Below, one piece after another: positions 1-11,893 of a stretch of DNA of 64,000 nt. The DNA is from Antedon mediterranea. Taxonomy: Eukaryota; Echinodermata; Crinoidea; Comatulida; Antedonidae. Both the position numbers and the translations under genes were made by a program. The DNA is taken from positions 23,474,412 through 23,538,411 of the forward strand of contig NC_092675.1 in NCBI RefSeq assembly GCF_964355755.1. Reading direction: 5' to 3'. Each line of letters begins with the position of its first letter. Position 1 is the first letter of the stretch. A model generated the notes under the pieces. The model had not been told where the DNA came from, searched no databases, and worked only from the letters and a program-made list of their open reading frames with translations.

Positions 1-143
1 TGATTAGCTAATCATTTGCTAAACAAATCCATGATAATGACTCAGTGTTCGCAAACTAGCTTAAATCCATGCAAATTGTTCAATTTGTTCACGATAGCAG
101 TAGTAAATTAACATATTATTATTAGAGACTTATGGACACTTAC

Positions 144-3100
144 GCCATTTTTGTCTTGATCATTAAGCACATTCTTAGACCTCATTTTAAGTAGTACCCG
201 CGCTACTTCTATGTGACCGCCTTTTGCAGCGGCGTGGAACGGGTTTTGTCCTAACATGTCCCTGTGGTAAAATATAACGTAAAGTTAATCAACGGTTATT
301 TACCCAGTTAGCCAAAGATGACTAGGTAAAAAAAAACTGATCAACCACACCCAGCAATCATGAATTCGGTTATAGATAAAATAGCACATGGACTTTCGTC
401 TAATTGCTCTATTAATATGTCTGCGAGGATTAATTAACAAAATGTTGCTGAACAATTATTTTTAATTTCATCAAAATCGGACGAAAGAGAAGTTCATTTT
501 CATAATTTTAATAATAATGAATTGTTAATATTTGAATTATTATATTGTTACGTTAATCTATAGACTATTAAATAATGCATTTGAACATGTATATCTGTAC
601 CGTGTGCAGTAATCTGCAGTGTAATATCAATATTGTTTTACATACATGATTAGACAGTGTTTTTATTTATTTATACTGTAGTTCTTTTCATTTCGGAACT
701 CATTTTGAAAAGTACATGCATGCTATCTTAACGTAAAATGCGCCGTTGTCGAGAGACATGGAACGTTTGACCTTAGACTCATTCATATCCATGGCTCTTT
801 TGATTCAGTAAGCCAACTAATTAAACTAATAACTATACAATTAGCAAAAATTAGGTAATACAAGAGCAGAATACGATAGCAAGTTATTGCAAAAAGAAAT
901 ATCAATCATACGAAGCCCATAATCACAGCTATATATCATTCTAACATTGCAGAGTTTGATACGTCACGTTCGATTTCAACCATTTAAAAAAAATGAATGT
1001 TAATATCTTGGAGTGAGAGAGATATATAGAGAAGAAAAAATAGAGAATGAAGAATAGAGAATAAGAAAATACATATCTAAAGAAAAACTGAGAATAAAAT
1101 CAGAAGATACTAAGTTTGTGTATAATCTAAAAAGATTAACAACAAGGATACGCAGCGAACTAAACAAGTAACACACCAACCCGACCACCAGCATTCATCG
1201 ATCGATCGCAATCGATCAATCAATACTCAACAATATCTACCCTCGTGTAATTGCTCCTGATCTCAATAGGATCTTGACAACTTCCACATGTCCATTTGCT
1301 GCTGCTTGGTGAACAGCTCTTTTATTATCCGCACCAATTTGATTAATGCTTAATGATGATGGGTAGTTCATTAAGACGTTTATGCAATCACAGCGACCAA
1401 TTCTATTTTAAAAAATGTATTGTACATCTGAGAAACATGGAAAACGAAACATTACGTATTTTGTCTGTAAGGTACACATTATCAGATTAGGTAGTAAATA
1501 AAATAACCTCATACTGCATTAATTTGTATTTACAAATGTATACTTTTCTTTAGGCAATATTCAAATAGTCAAATAAGCCTACGAAATTATCACGTCTCAC
1601 TCAATGTCTAAGTCTAATTATGGATAGGCGAAACGTTACAAAACAGACAAAACTATAGATAGGCCTACAGGTTTATCAATTGAAATATTAAAGCATTTAA
1701 AATTCTCCAAGGTCTGTTTATTAAATGGCTATGCAATGATTATTTAAAATGATAATATTATTAGTAGAGTTTATTAATACTAATATTTAATTTATGTTAA
1801 TGTTGTTGTTCGTGGTTGTCTATGGTGGATAAGCAATTTTGGGTGAGTTTTTTCAGTTTTGAAAAAAACAAATTTATGAAATAATTGGCTGCTATATTTG
1901 GTATAGCTGCCATCATCTTATTGATAACAAATAATTGTGTAATTGAAAGCGTTCAGAAGAATATCAATTTTAAGATATGATCTGAGTTAGTTATGATAGA
2001 TTTCTGATCGGCCTTCGCTCTCGACGAGAAGAGAGCATTTGTTATTGTCATTTCTGGCTTCTGATTTATTTCTTAAGATGCCCCCTCCATGTCACCAACG
2101 TGACATAGGCCTGCGATCCCACTTCTTACTTGAAACTCTTTTTGGCAAACCTGAGATAGTTAAAAATTGGTTGTTACTGTTTACAATAATCATAGTTGAT
2201 TTTCTAGGTTTTGCTGGGAGAAAACGGTTTAAGCTTTTGGCTGCTTGTTTGTCATTTGTATTTGAATAAAATATACATGAATAATAGTACGTTCGTGTGT
2301 AGAATAACTTACGCCGCTGCGATGTGGAACGGAGTCTGACATTGATTGTTACGTAACCGTTGTGACGCACCAAAATCAAGAATTTGTTGAACGTGAATAA
2401 TATCTCCGTATAGTACAGCAACGTGTAAAGGTGAGTTGCCTTCAATGTCCTGTCTATTAACTAGCTTGAGAAGGTCCTCTTTATATTTCTATTGAATTTA
2501 GAAAAAAGAGATTTGTTATGAAACGCTAATATTGGTTTCATTTGGTTCATCGCATTTAATATTCGATACGGGTCTCTTATAATTACTATTCATCATTCAG
2601 CCCAATTCCTTTTATCATTCAGCCCAATTTCTGTCATCAGTCAGCCGACTTCCTTTCATCAGACAGCTCAGTTTTTTTATTTTTCTATAATTCAACCAAA
2701 TTCCTCTCATCTTCCAACCCATTTTACCAGTATTTCAGAAATATAACTGATTCGTATTTTCTTTTTTAAAAGAAGTTTTTTTTTCGGTAATATTTAAATT
2801 TGAATATGAACACACGGTCCTATTGTTACCCACTGATTTTACCCTAAATTTATTAATTTTAGGCTTCAGCCAAACAATTCTTCTTTTATGTATGTATTCA
2901 AACCTCAATTTTGTTGTTAAAATTACATTTTACTGGGTCTACCTACCTCACAAAGGAATTTTGGTATTGAAAAGATTGCTGATGTTTTATACACGAATAG
3001 ATGCATTATATTACGGCCATTAACGTCAGTATCCGCAAGATTGGCCTTATGTTCCATCAGTAACCAGGATGTTTGCCAACAACTCATCAAAGATGCTATC

Positions 3101-6100
3101 AATAACGGTGTAAATCCGTCGTTGTCCTTTTCATCCAATTTACAGCCCTACATTAAACATTAAATATACAAGACAAATAATAACTTACGCAGACAGTAAA
3201 TGATAAGAAATCGAACTGGCAAGATAATTACATAATCTGCAGATGTATACACGCCATGGGCTAGTGGGTCTGATCCCAATTAATAATTGCTCCGCCGTTG
3301 AAATGAATTTTCAAACATAATATTGATAATAAATGTTTCAACGTGTCTTACCTTTCATCCAATTTAAATTAAATACTAATAACTAAATGTTATTCTCTTC
3401 GATATGCACTTTCAAACAGACATACTATACTCATGGAGGTATAACATTAGATACTTTCATGCTATACAACTCCAATTATTTTATTGTTTTGTCGCAGTTT
3501 AAGCGATAAATATGACGAAAACAATTTGTTAAAGAACAATAATAAGAGAAAAACAAAAAAGATATAAAGAAAAACGAAGAATAGAGAGAGAAAAAAAGAG
3601 ACGAAAATTTAAAATAAGTAGGAAAAGAAAGAAACGGAATTAAAGTTAAAGAAAAAAAGAAAACAATAGAATAAAAAGAAAAAAGGAAACGAAAGAAGAA
3701 TAAGAAACAAGAAGAAAGGGAATAGAATTATAGAATTATAACATTGTTTATGCAAATGTTTATGCAAATTGTTTATGCAAATGTTTATGCAAATTGTTTG
3801 TGCAAATTGTTTAGCAAATGTACAAATCAATTTTTAGTAATAAGGAGGATCCTCGTATAATCGTGGACCTTTTATCAATTTAAAATGACTATATTAGTTG
3901 TTTACTTGAAATGAAAAAAATTAATTATTACGTTTTGAATCAGGAGCCTTGCAACGTCAACATGGTTATATTTAGATGCTAGATGAAGAGCCGTTTGGCC
4001 ACCAATGTCTTTGAAGTCAATAACCTTACTTGCATTACCATTATTTAAAAGCACTTCTGTGATACTTGTGCAGCCTTGAGAACACGACATATGCAGAGCA
4101 GTACACCCTGTATTCTGTAGAAACATAAAGTAACTGGTGATTTGAACTCAGTTGGCAATATTTATGTTCTGCAGGTATGTGTGAAGGAATGGAATTATGA
4201 ACCTTCTTTTTCTCCAAACGTCAATAGAAATCTGAAATACGGTTATTTGTATTTAAAGCCCAGGTACAAGCATGAAATTTAAACATAATATCTGGTTAAT
4301 TGTACATAAATCAAATATTTGTAACAGAAATCAAGATGAAAAAACATGAATTTCCCTTAATATGGTCAAATACAAAATTTGGCAAAATTCTGCCATAAAA
4401 ACCAGGAAGACTTTTTTTCAGTAGTTAGGTAGTTTAACCTAATGTAATAACATGTCTGGTGACTCCCAAAAGGTGAAAAAAGATGGTGGATATATGGTGG
4501 ATAATTTTTGCTATAGCATAAAAATAAAAATCTGAAGTTGGATAAAAACACTAGAAATGTAAAAGTCTAGTTATATTACCTATATTTAGTCATCTAATAA
4601 CATTTTTTACCACACCGTTTATTTTTCATAGCTTTTTAAAATGCCTCTCTATTTACAAAAGTGTAATTTAAACTATCCTCCCACTGATAAGAAAGTGCTT
4701 ATTTTCAACAAGTTCGTGTAAAACAAATAAAATCCCAAACATTATGAAACATAGGGGAAACTATAGATCGATAATTATTGGAAGGTATGATCAATAGATA
4801 TTTTTTGCCCGCACCTGGCCTTTAAGATCAGCTTTGGGTATATATCTACCTAACTATTAGGAATAATAATTATTAATGTTATGTGGGTCTGCGCTTACTG
4901 ATAACAATACTCGTTTCGAGAGGGGTTAATGAGTCTTGTCGCTATTCTATATTCTGGAAAAACAATTTCTCCATTTTGGACAAGATTTACCACACCCATT
5001 TAATTTCTGAACACACTTTAAGGAAAATTGAATTTAACTTTCACTTGGCGATTGTTGATTGATTGACATATCTGTAAGACTTCTTAAATATACTCCTTTC
5101 CATACCTCAGTCAGCTCCACTGAACAACCAAATAGCAAACAACATTCAACCACTTCCTTTGATCCACCACTTACAGCTGAATGGAGAGGTGTAAATCCGT
5201 CATCGTCTCGCAACCGCATTAATTCACTTTCTGTCGAATCACCTAGACTGACGGCTAGATTGAAAATAATACAGATGATCATTAGTCGCGTGCAAACGCA
5301 ACTCTACAGAGCTCACTATGTCGGTCGGTCGGTCGGTCGGTAAACACTAACTCAAATTTGCGCACGCGACTGCAGCCATGTACATGGCCTTGTTTAGTAT
5401 ACAGTCACTATTCTATTAGAATTTAACATGTTTAGAATCTGATGATTGTTACTGTCACTGAGCAATTAAATAATACATTTTCGTCAATGATGAGTGAAGA
5501 TTGTTTAAAGTTCGATACAGCTTTTGTTGAAATTTCTTTGATTTTAATGTTGGTCTGAAATACCGAACAGCGAAAAATATATATACAATGTCTTTATAAT
5601 TAACTGATTGATATTGTACCGAATACGGTCTTGGTACATTTGAGAGTATACAGTACGTGTGAAAACAGTTTGCCGCGCCTTTAGGCAGTTATATTCAAGA
5701 GAACGGAAGCATTAGGAATTAAGTTATCGTAATTCTTCTAATTGTAACCCTGGATTATTGTTCTTTGATTGTTTTTTAGGGTGGGGTAACTATTAGAAGT
5801 GAAGTAACTATTAGAAGTGGGGTTACTATTAGAGTAGTGGGTTACACTTACACTTACACTTAATGTTTGATGGAAATAGTTTAGGCTAGTGCCTATTAGA
5901 TTCCATTTCTATTACTAATCTTAAATTAGGCACCTGGAAATAGTAACCCACCCCCAACTTTTCCGGTCAGCAACTCATAGCAAAATAATAAAACAGTACG
6001 AATAAACAAATTTGGTTGAACTCTAACTTTATTTTATAAACGCAAAAACACTCAATCTCCCCCAACTCCCGAGATCAACATGCATTATCTCCTTATTTTT

Positions 6101-9100
6101 AAAATATGGCTGCATCATAAACGACCAATCATTTTGTCAATAGTTTTTGTGACTCTAATAGTAACACCCATGGGTTACTATTAGAGTAGTGGGTTATTAT
6201 TATAGATTGACATGGGTTACTATTAGAAGGGGGTTTACTACTGTATTAGAGTGTGGGTTACTATTAGAAGATTTACGGTACCATGCGGTATAATTAAATA
6301 GAGCATTTCAGACTATATTTACGTTAAATATTTACTACTGATTGTTAAACAAAAAAAATAATTGATAACCCAATCATTATTTCTTAAATTAATAAATAAA
6401 ATATCAATACAAAGCATAATTTAATAAAGAAAGAACAATAATTAAATAATCAAAAAGTCGAACGGCTTGTTTAATCTTGTTTAATTCTAAAATGGGTCGT
6501 GAGGTACCACAGATTTTCAATATAATGTGTCGGAAAAGTGTGGTCTGCAAATAAAACAATATATAAGTAACGGCGTGTTTTCCTACCTTTTTCTACGAGA
6601 TACTTGAAAGTTGAGACACACGAATGAGAAGCGGCATAGTGAAGTGGATAGTTGGTGTTGTCTGTTGTACTACTTGCGGGGTTATCCACAAACTGCCCTG
6701 TAATCTGTTATAAGACATTGTGATAATCATTAACGGTTTACCAACTTAATACTTTAATGGTAATTATATTTTTTAAGTGATGTAAGCCACCATGATTCCA
6801 TATTTCGTACTTAAAATGTACTCGCTAGCTTGAAATGTAGTTTGGTCATTTGATTCTAGGCCTACTCTATCCCTACATATAATATTATGTTCATTATAAG
6901 GACAATTCTGAATACAGTTTCACATTTATTTCATGGCGATTGTATCGTGTTAAGGTTAATGTTGGATTATACTTATTGCCTATGATACACCAGGGAAAAG
7001 TATAAACTATTCCCTGGAGTACACACATTTTAATATATTTTATAATACTGAAAATCGGCTATTTTGGTAATGTAAAATGTTTATAGAAAGCAAGTGAATA
7101 CTCGTATTAACAAATGTAAAACACAATCGATACAGACATTCATTTTAACAAAGAGATCTATGACTGGTGATTATTCTTTATGACTTTTTTTAGTTTATGT
7201 TCAGCTCGTGTCCAATATTAAATTGATGTTTTTTTTATCTTATTCTTTCCATCAAATTGTTGTTGTTCTTTGATCATAGCATGCATTTACTTATTAATCT
7301 AAAATCAATTTACATCACATTAAAAAAATGAAATTTAATACGTGCATACATTTTTGGTGCACATTCTTTAATTAAATTGAATTTAACTCATTTAAATTCA
7401 ACATTACAAACATCCATACATTAACAAAAATAAAACATTTATTTATTGTTGATGATTTTACTCAATTAAACCTACACTTTTTTCTGCCTTGTTATCTAAA
7501 GATATATAATCCACTACGCCAACTTGTGTACGCTTTCTTTTCAAAATAATAATAACTAAACATTACTTTTCCTGTCACAGAAAACAATTTCGACAAACCG
7601 TTTCAGATTTTCAACACTGTATATGGCATGCAATTTATTTAATCAAAACTTTAAAAGATAGTAACTTGTATTCATTTATTTAAATATTTATCACTTTGTA
7701 TTATTTACTGATCTACTATGGTACAAAACATATCTAAAAATTTTGACAATAGTAGACTTGTATATTGTATCTTGTATCTGAATTTACCATTCTAATAAAA
7801 ACAAGAAACTTGATAGAAGGTAACCAGAGCAAATGCTGTACCAATTTGCACATCGATAGCAAATTATATATGATTGAGAAAATATAAACAAGCATATGTT
7901 CAATCATGTTTATATTATGAAATACAGTTATGAATGAAAATAATGCACAATAATTAGTGTGATAAGAATGGCCTCAAACACAATTTTCACAACATAAGAC
8001 ACATCATTACTATGGTGCTTTTGACATGTTTGTGATTTATGGTTATATTTCATAATCATTTCTTTGTACTCTAACTAGTAATTCATTCTTTCAAGTAATA
8101 AATTCGTAAATATCAATTACAAATAACTGTATTGTTTGACATGCACTTTTGTCGGTAAGCTCACTAATTTATAAACGCGAAGAAGTCCTATATACATAAG
8201 TGATTGGTTTTTCCATAAAACGTGTTGTTTCGCAATACAAATTATTACAATTCTGTCTAAAGAGAATCAATACTACTATGCATAAAAAATACTGTTCAAT
8301 ATCAAACGTAAACATAAAACATATTTAAATCGATAAGTATCGATTGTAAATGCAAATGATCTCATGAAATTATTACAAACTAAGATTTTGAAACGCAAAC
8401 ACATTTAAAAAAAAAATCTAAATGATGTAATGTTAAAATAAATACCAACTTTGATTGTATTTTTTTTCTATAAATGTACTAATGGGTCATTTAGGTCTTT
8501 TCTCCTTTCTTTATTTGGACTTTTTGTTGAACCTAAGGGATGTCGTCACAAGCATCTTCTTATCGTTTTCACATTGCCTTTTCTAAACTAAATAAATTTA
8601 CATGTATATTACCGAGATTAATTAATTCATATATTACCTTTACTCTTGATTTTCTTTAATTTTTTATCTTTATTTTTTAGCAAAAATTAAGAAATGTTTT
8701 TTAATTGGTTTTTGTGAACTTTGTCGATGTTCTTTTGTCTCGTGTTTTTCTAGTCTGTAAATGGCGGGATCCCCTCTGTTGATTGTGAATTGAAAAAAAC
8801 AAACGAACAAAACCAGGCGTTTGTTATTATATAAAGAATTATTGAGTTGGATAATGTTAAGTTGAATCGCAGACACCTTTCTTCTAATGCTATCCAAAGC
8901 TATATCTTAGAAACCAAAACAGTAGTATATTAATATTCATTTAACCATTTTGATAATTTTGAACAAACTTGGTTTGTGTGTATCTGGTGTACCACACCTA
9001 TGGATATCCCTATATCGTTTGGTGACCAACCGTACAATAGATTGTTGATTTCTGCGCAATGAGACGATTGGTCATATTACATAGACACCTAGAAGGAAGA

Positions 9101-9592
9101 GTGGACAAAATGTTCCGGGTTTGGAGTAAATCCAGTAAAGAATGCATAGCACCTTTACCCCTAATAATGAGTGGGAAGCTATGATTCAACTCTTCGATCC
9201 AAACGTTGAATCACGACTTCCTTCTCATTATGTGGAGAGTTCTATACTATAACAAAAATCAGTGCAAATGACGTATCCCTATGTGATAGATATAATGTTT
9301 TACCTTACATATGTCGTATTTTATAACAGTGAGTAAGATTTTTTTTCACTACTAAACTGTTTTCATATTAATTAAAAGGTTAATATTTTTTTTAACCGAT
9401 TTTCAGCAAAAAAGCCAGCTCGAATAATACCTGTTTAGTATACAAATAATGCCAACTCCTTTCTCTCTAAAACGGATATTTCTTCGTGCATATTATACTG
9501 AGTAATGTTTCTCTGTATGACTAATTTGATGAGTTGCCTACCTGTTGATGGGCGAAGTCAATCCCATCTTCATATAACACCACCTCTGACAT
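144..9592 (-). CDS. TRPA1-like: TRPA1-like ankyrin-repeat cation channel, N-terminal exons (3' part off the window)
   Basis: Eight coding exons in transcript order: 9542-9592, 6587-6704, 5106-5242, 3932-4114, 2995-3147, 2313-2488, 1241-1402, 144-261. Each has GT donor and AG acceptor, and the phases join without a break (366 codons so far). The protein is a run of about ten ankyrin repeats with cores such as YPLHYAA, GFTPLHSAV, CTALHMS, QTALHLAS, GNSPLHVAV, QTPFHIAA and QNPFHAAAKGGH. Order, spacing and linker residues follow the TRPA1 ankyrin stack; the segment ending in GRNIMHLF matches the TRPA1 block with GRNFLHLT. TRPA1 proteins are plasma-membrane non-selective cation channels gated by electrophiles or temperature. 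The six-helix pore is not seen here and must lie left of position 1. The ATG at 9590-9592 is preceded by an in-frame TAA with no acceptor between them, so it looks like a true start. The protein then lacks roughly the first five repeats of vertebrate TRPA1. Another ankyrin-TRP subfamily is the alternative. Confidence 0.87.
3541..3720. repeat. Purine-rich (A/G) tract
   Basis: About 180 bases of plus-strand sequence consist almost wholly of A and G, with runs such as GAGAGAGAAAAAAAGAGACG. A shorter similar tract is at 1005-1080. Confidence 0.7.
3747..3820. repeat. Short tandem repeat built on ATGCAAAT
   Basis: Six 12-13-base units of the form TTTATGCAAATG or TTTATGCAAATTG. Four keep the exact octamer ATGCAAAT. 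It lies in a TRPA1-like intron, just upstream (on the plus strand) of exon 4. Confidence 0.85.
5283..5396 (+). repeat. Interspersed ~110-bp repeat with a GGTC run, copy 1
   Basis: Reads TAGTCGCGTGCAAACGC, then AGCTCACTATGTCGG with five GGTC units, TAAACACTAACTCAAAT, and CTGCAGCCATGTACATGGCC. The same blocks occur at 38672-38775. It lies in an intron of the TRPA1-like gene. Confidence 0.75.
5728..6276. mobile_element. Terminal-inverted-repeat element with TAACTATTAGAAG subrepeats
   Basis: The left end (CTTCTAATTGTAACCC at 5735-5750) is inverted at the right end (GGGTTACTATTAGAAG at 6255-6270). The interior carries several more copies of GGGTTACTATTAGA and one inverted copy (AATAGTAACCCACC near 5940). 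There is no ORF, so it is probably a non-autonomous DNA transposon in a TRPA1-like intron. Confidence 0.6.
6705..9541. other. First intron of the TRPA1-like gene; no gene seen
   Basis: AT-rich sequence of 2.8 kb between coding exons 1 and 2. I see no exon-like segment with ankyrin similarity and no convincing ORF. It holds one long imperfect hairpin at 9165-9230. Confidence 0.6.
9165..9230. repeat. Long imperfect hairpin
   Basis: TAATGAGTGGGAAGCTATGA and TTCAAC pair with GTTGAATCACGACTTCC and TTCTCATTA over a loop of about 14 bases. It lies in the first TRPA1-like intron. Confidence 0.55.
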
Positions 9593-9644
9593 TTTAACGT
9601 TTGCTTACGGCTAGCTTTCCAACTGCTCTGCTCACACAGACCTA
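9593..9644 (-). other. Probable 5' UTR segment of the TRPA1-like gene
   Basis: Just upstream of the ATG on the minus strand is a possible acceptor (TTTCAAATGTAG) at about 9644. The stretch between 9593 and 9644 would then be untranslated exon, with further 5' UTR exon(s) at higher coordinates. This is inferred from the splice-like motif only. Confidence 0.35.
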
Positions 9645-11893
9645 CATTTGAAATAAAGATACGTATATTTATTGTATTTTCAATAAAACAAATTTAACTA
9701 GAATTTACATTGCTCTTGAAAATATTTAGTTTGGGTTACCTCTGTGTTGGGAGTACTTATGCGGGTGCAAAATCTTGGATTATCGTGCCAATGCCGTTTT
9801 CAATTTCTGAACAAGTTTAATAGTTATTAATAATACACCATTTCAAGACCTACAATTATGATTATTATCAATTTGGTTTTAGTTCCCGATACGGATATTA
9901 CATCCGAGACTACAAAGAGAGCCTGTACATTGATAAACAGTAAATGTACTTTAAAATACTAAATATATATATATATATAGCAATGATTCTATTGTATACC
10001 AATAACTTAATGTCGAAATGCAATGCATACTTTGAACACGGCTTTTAGATGTAATACTCTATAAACATTGTCCATGTAAACTTTCCGTAAATAAACGCTA
10101 CCCCAAAAGCGTTTACATCTAGTGTGTCTAATTTCGAGAGCATATTTAAACTACGATAAAAAAAACGAAATCCTAGTACTGTACCTGAATTTCATAATCT
10201 TTTCAGTCGGTCACAATCACGGCAGCGTTTTTGTATAAATTACAATATCAAGAAGCAGTGTACGATTAATCTACATCACTTGATTGCGGATGTTAAGACG
10301 CTTTCCAATGTTTACTAAATAAAACCTATTAAATCTATCAATCATCATTAGGCGAATCAATACAACATCAATAGTGACGATGCTTTCATATTGCTTCAAA
10401 TACTCGAGCGTTTGTTTAAATAATTATTAGAGTGACCACACACGTCATAGTGATGGGTAAGTGTTAGTAACTCTTGATGTACGCCGATGGTAAGTTGAGC
10501 ATTACAACCGTACATTATACGAGTGATGTGGCGGTTATATAAGGATTGAAATTTATGGGAGAATTGTATCTGACGTTATTATGTGATGGCGCTTATGTAA
10601 CTATAGTTACTCTTCGTTATGCGTGATTAATTTATATAATGACGTAATGCATAACGGTATAAATACGGAGAAACATGGAACGTATTGTTAATTGCCGGTA
10701 CCGGTGTATCGTATGTACAGGCTATGCTTATACCAAAAAGGTGGTCGATTTTTATTTATTACCTAAACGTGGTATTTTTTAGTGCATTAAAACACGTTAA
10801 CGTTAATCATAATTTAAGCACATTTCAGCCTACTCTTTCTCAAAAGATTGCTTCGCTGTCACTCATAATTATATCATTTTAATCAGGATCAGTAATAAAA
10901 CAATAAGCAACAATAAGCAACTTGTAATATCTAAAACTTTTAATGAATTATTAAGTGTATTTGCCTGCACCTCCAGACAATTTACAGAAGTGTGAATTAA
11001 CAAGACTTGTCTGTTGGCTCGTTACAAAATAATAAACAACAATTAAAAAATAAAATGCGAATCCGAAACTACATTATCGAGTATGACGTGATGGATTAAC
11101 AGCTACGCTATTTCAAATACTACAGAATGCAACCTCATATTTTCATCATGTAATTTTACTAACAGCGACAGACCTTCACAGAAGTCCTGTCGCAAGGCAA
11201 GCAAGACCAATGCACAGTAGGCACACCATTTAATACAGTACTATTAAGGCTGGCATTTGTGCGATAGTTATGTATTATGAGTATGTTTATGAGGTTGCAT
11301 CTGCTGCCCTCTATCCTAATTCCTGGTTAAAATTTCATTTTACTGTAACAGCACAGCTTATTACAGAAAAAGGTGACAAAAACAAAAATAAAATGGCAAA
11401 TAAAATAAAAATTAAAAAAACGAAAATTAGACAGGGGAAACCAATAAAAATGTACTGTTATTCTGTATCAAAGGGATCAAAAATTTTTTTTTAATAGCAA
11501 TATTATTGGAAAAAACTGGTAGTACAAAAATAAGAAACTCTGTACAAAATTTTAATTGCTAGTTACCGAAACAAAAAGCAATAATTAAAATTTGGGCAAA
11601 CCATCACTGTACCATTATGGTCAACATTGACGTTAAAATTTAAAATTGTTCTATAAAATATTTGCAATTCTTTTCTTTAAAATCAATAATAAAAATACCA
11701 TATTTTTCTATGACCAATAGTTACTGAAATTAATTAACCACCATAAAATAGAAAACATTTAAAGTACACCTACTTGATTACAAATGATGATGGTTTAGAA
11801 ATAAAATATATGTATTTGAATTAAAAAAAAACACCAAAATGCAAAAATATAGAGTTAAAATGAGTAAACGTAGAGTAGTAGACGTTGATGTTG
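9593..11893. other. Intergenic gap between the TRPA1-like 5' end and the laminin 3' end
   Basis: About 2.3 kb, AT-rich, with a short TA run at 9965-9980. It should contain the promoter or leader of the TRPA1-like gene and the 3' UTR of the laminin gene, but I could not place either. Short ORFs here (for example 10685-10882 on plus) have no recognisable motif and are not called. Confidence 0.5.

Noticed and set aside
2092-2445. A 117-codon ORF as an independent gene
   Set aside because: It overlaps a TRPA1-like exon (2313-2488) in another frame on the same strand; the ankyrin frame explains the sequence.
10685-10882. A short plus-strand ORF in the intergenic gap
   Set aside because: 65 codons with no motif, in sequence where such ORFs are expected by chance.
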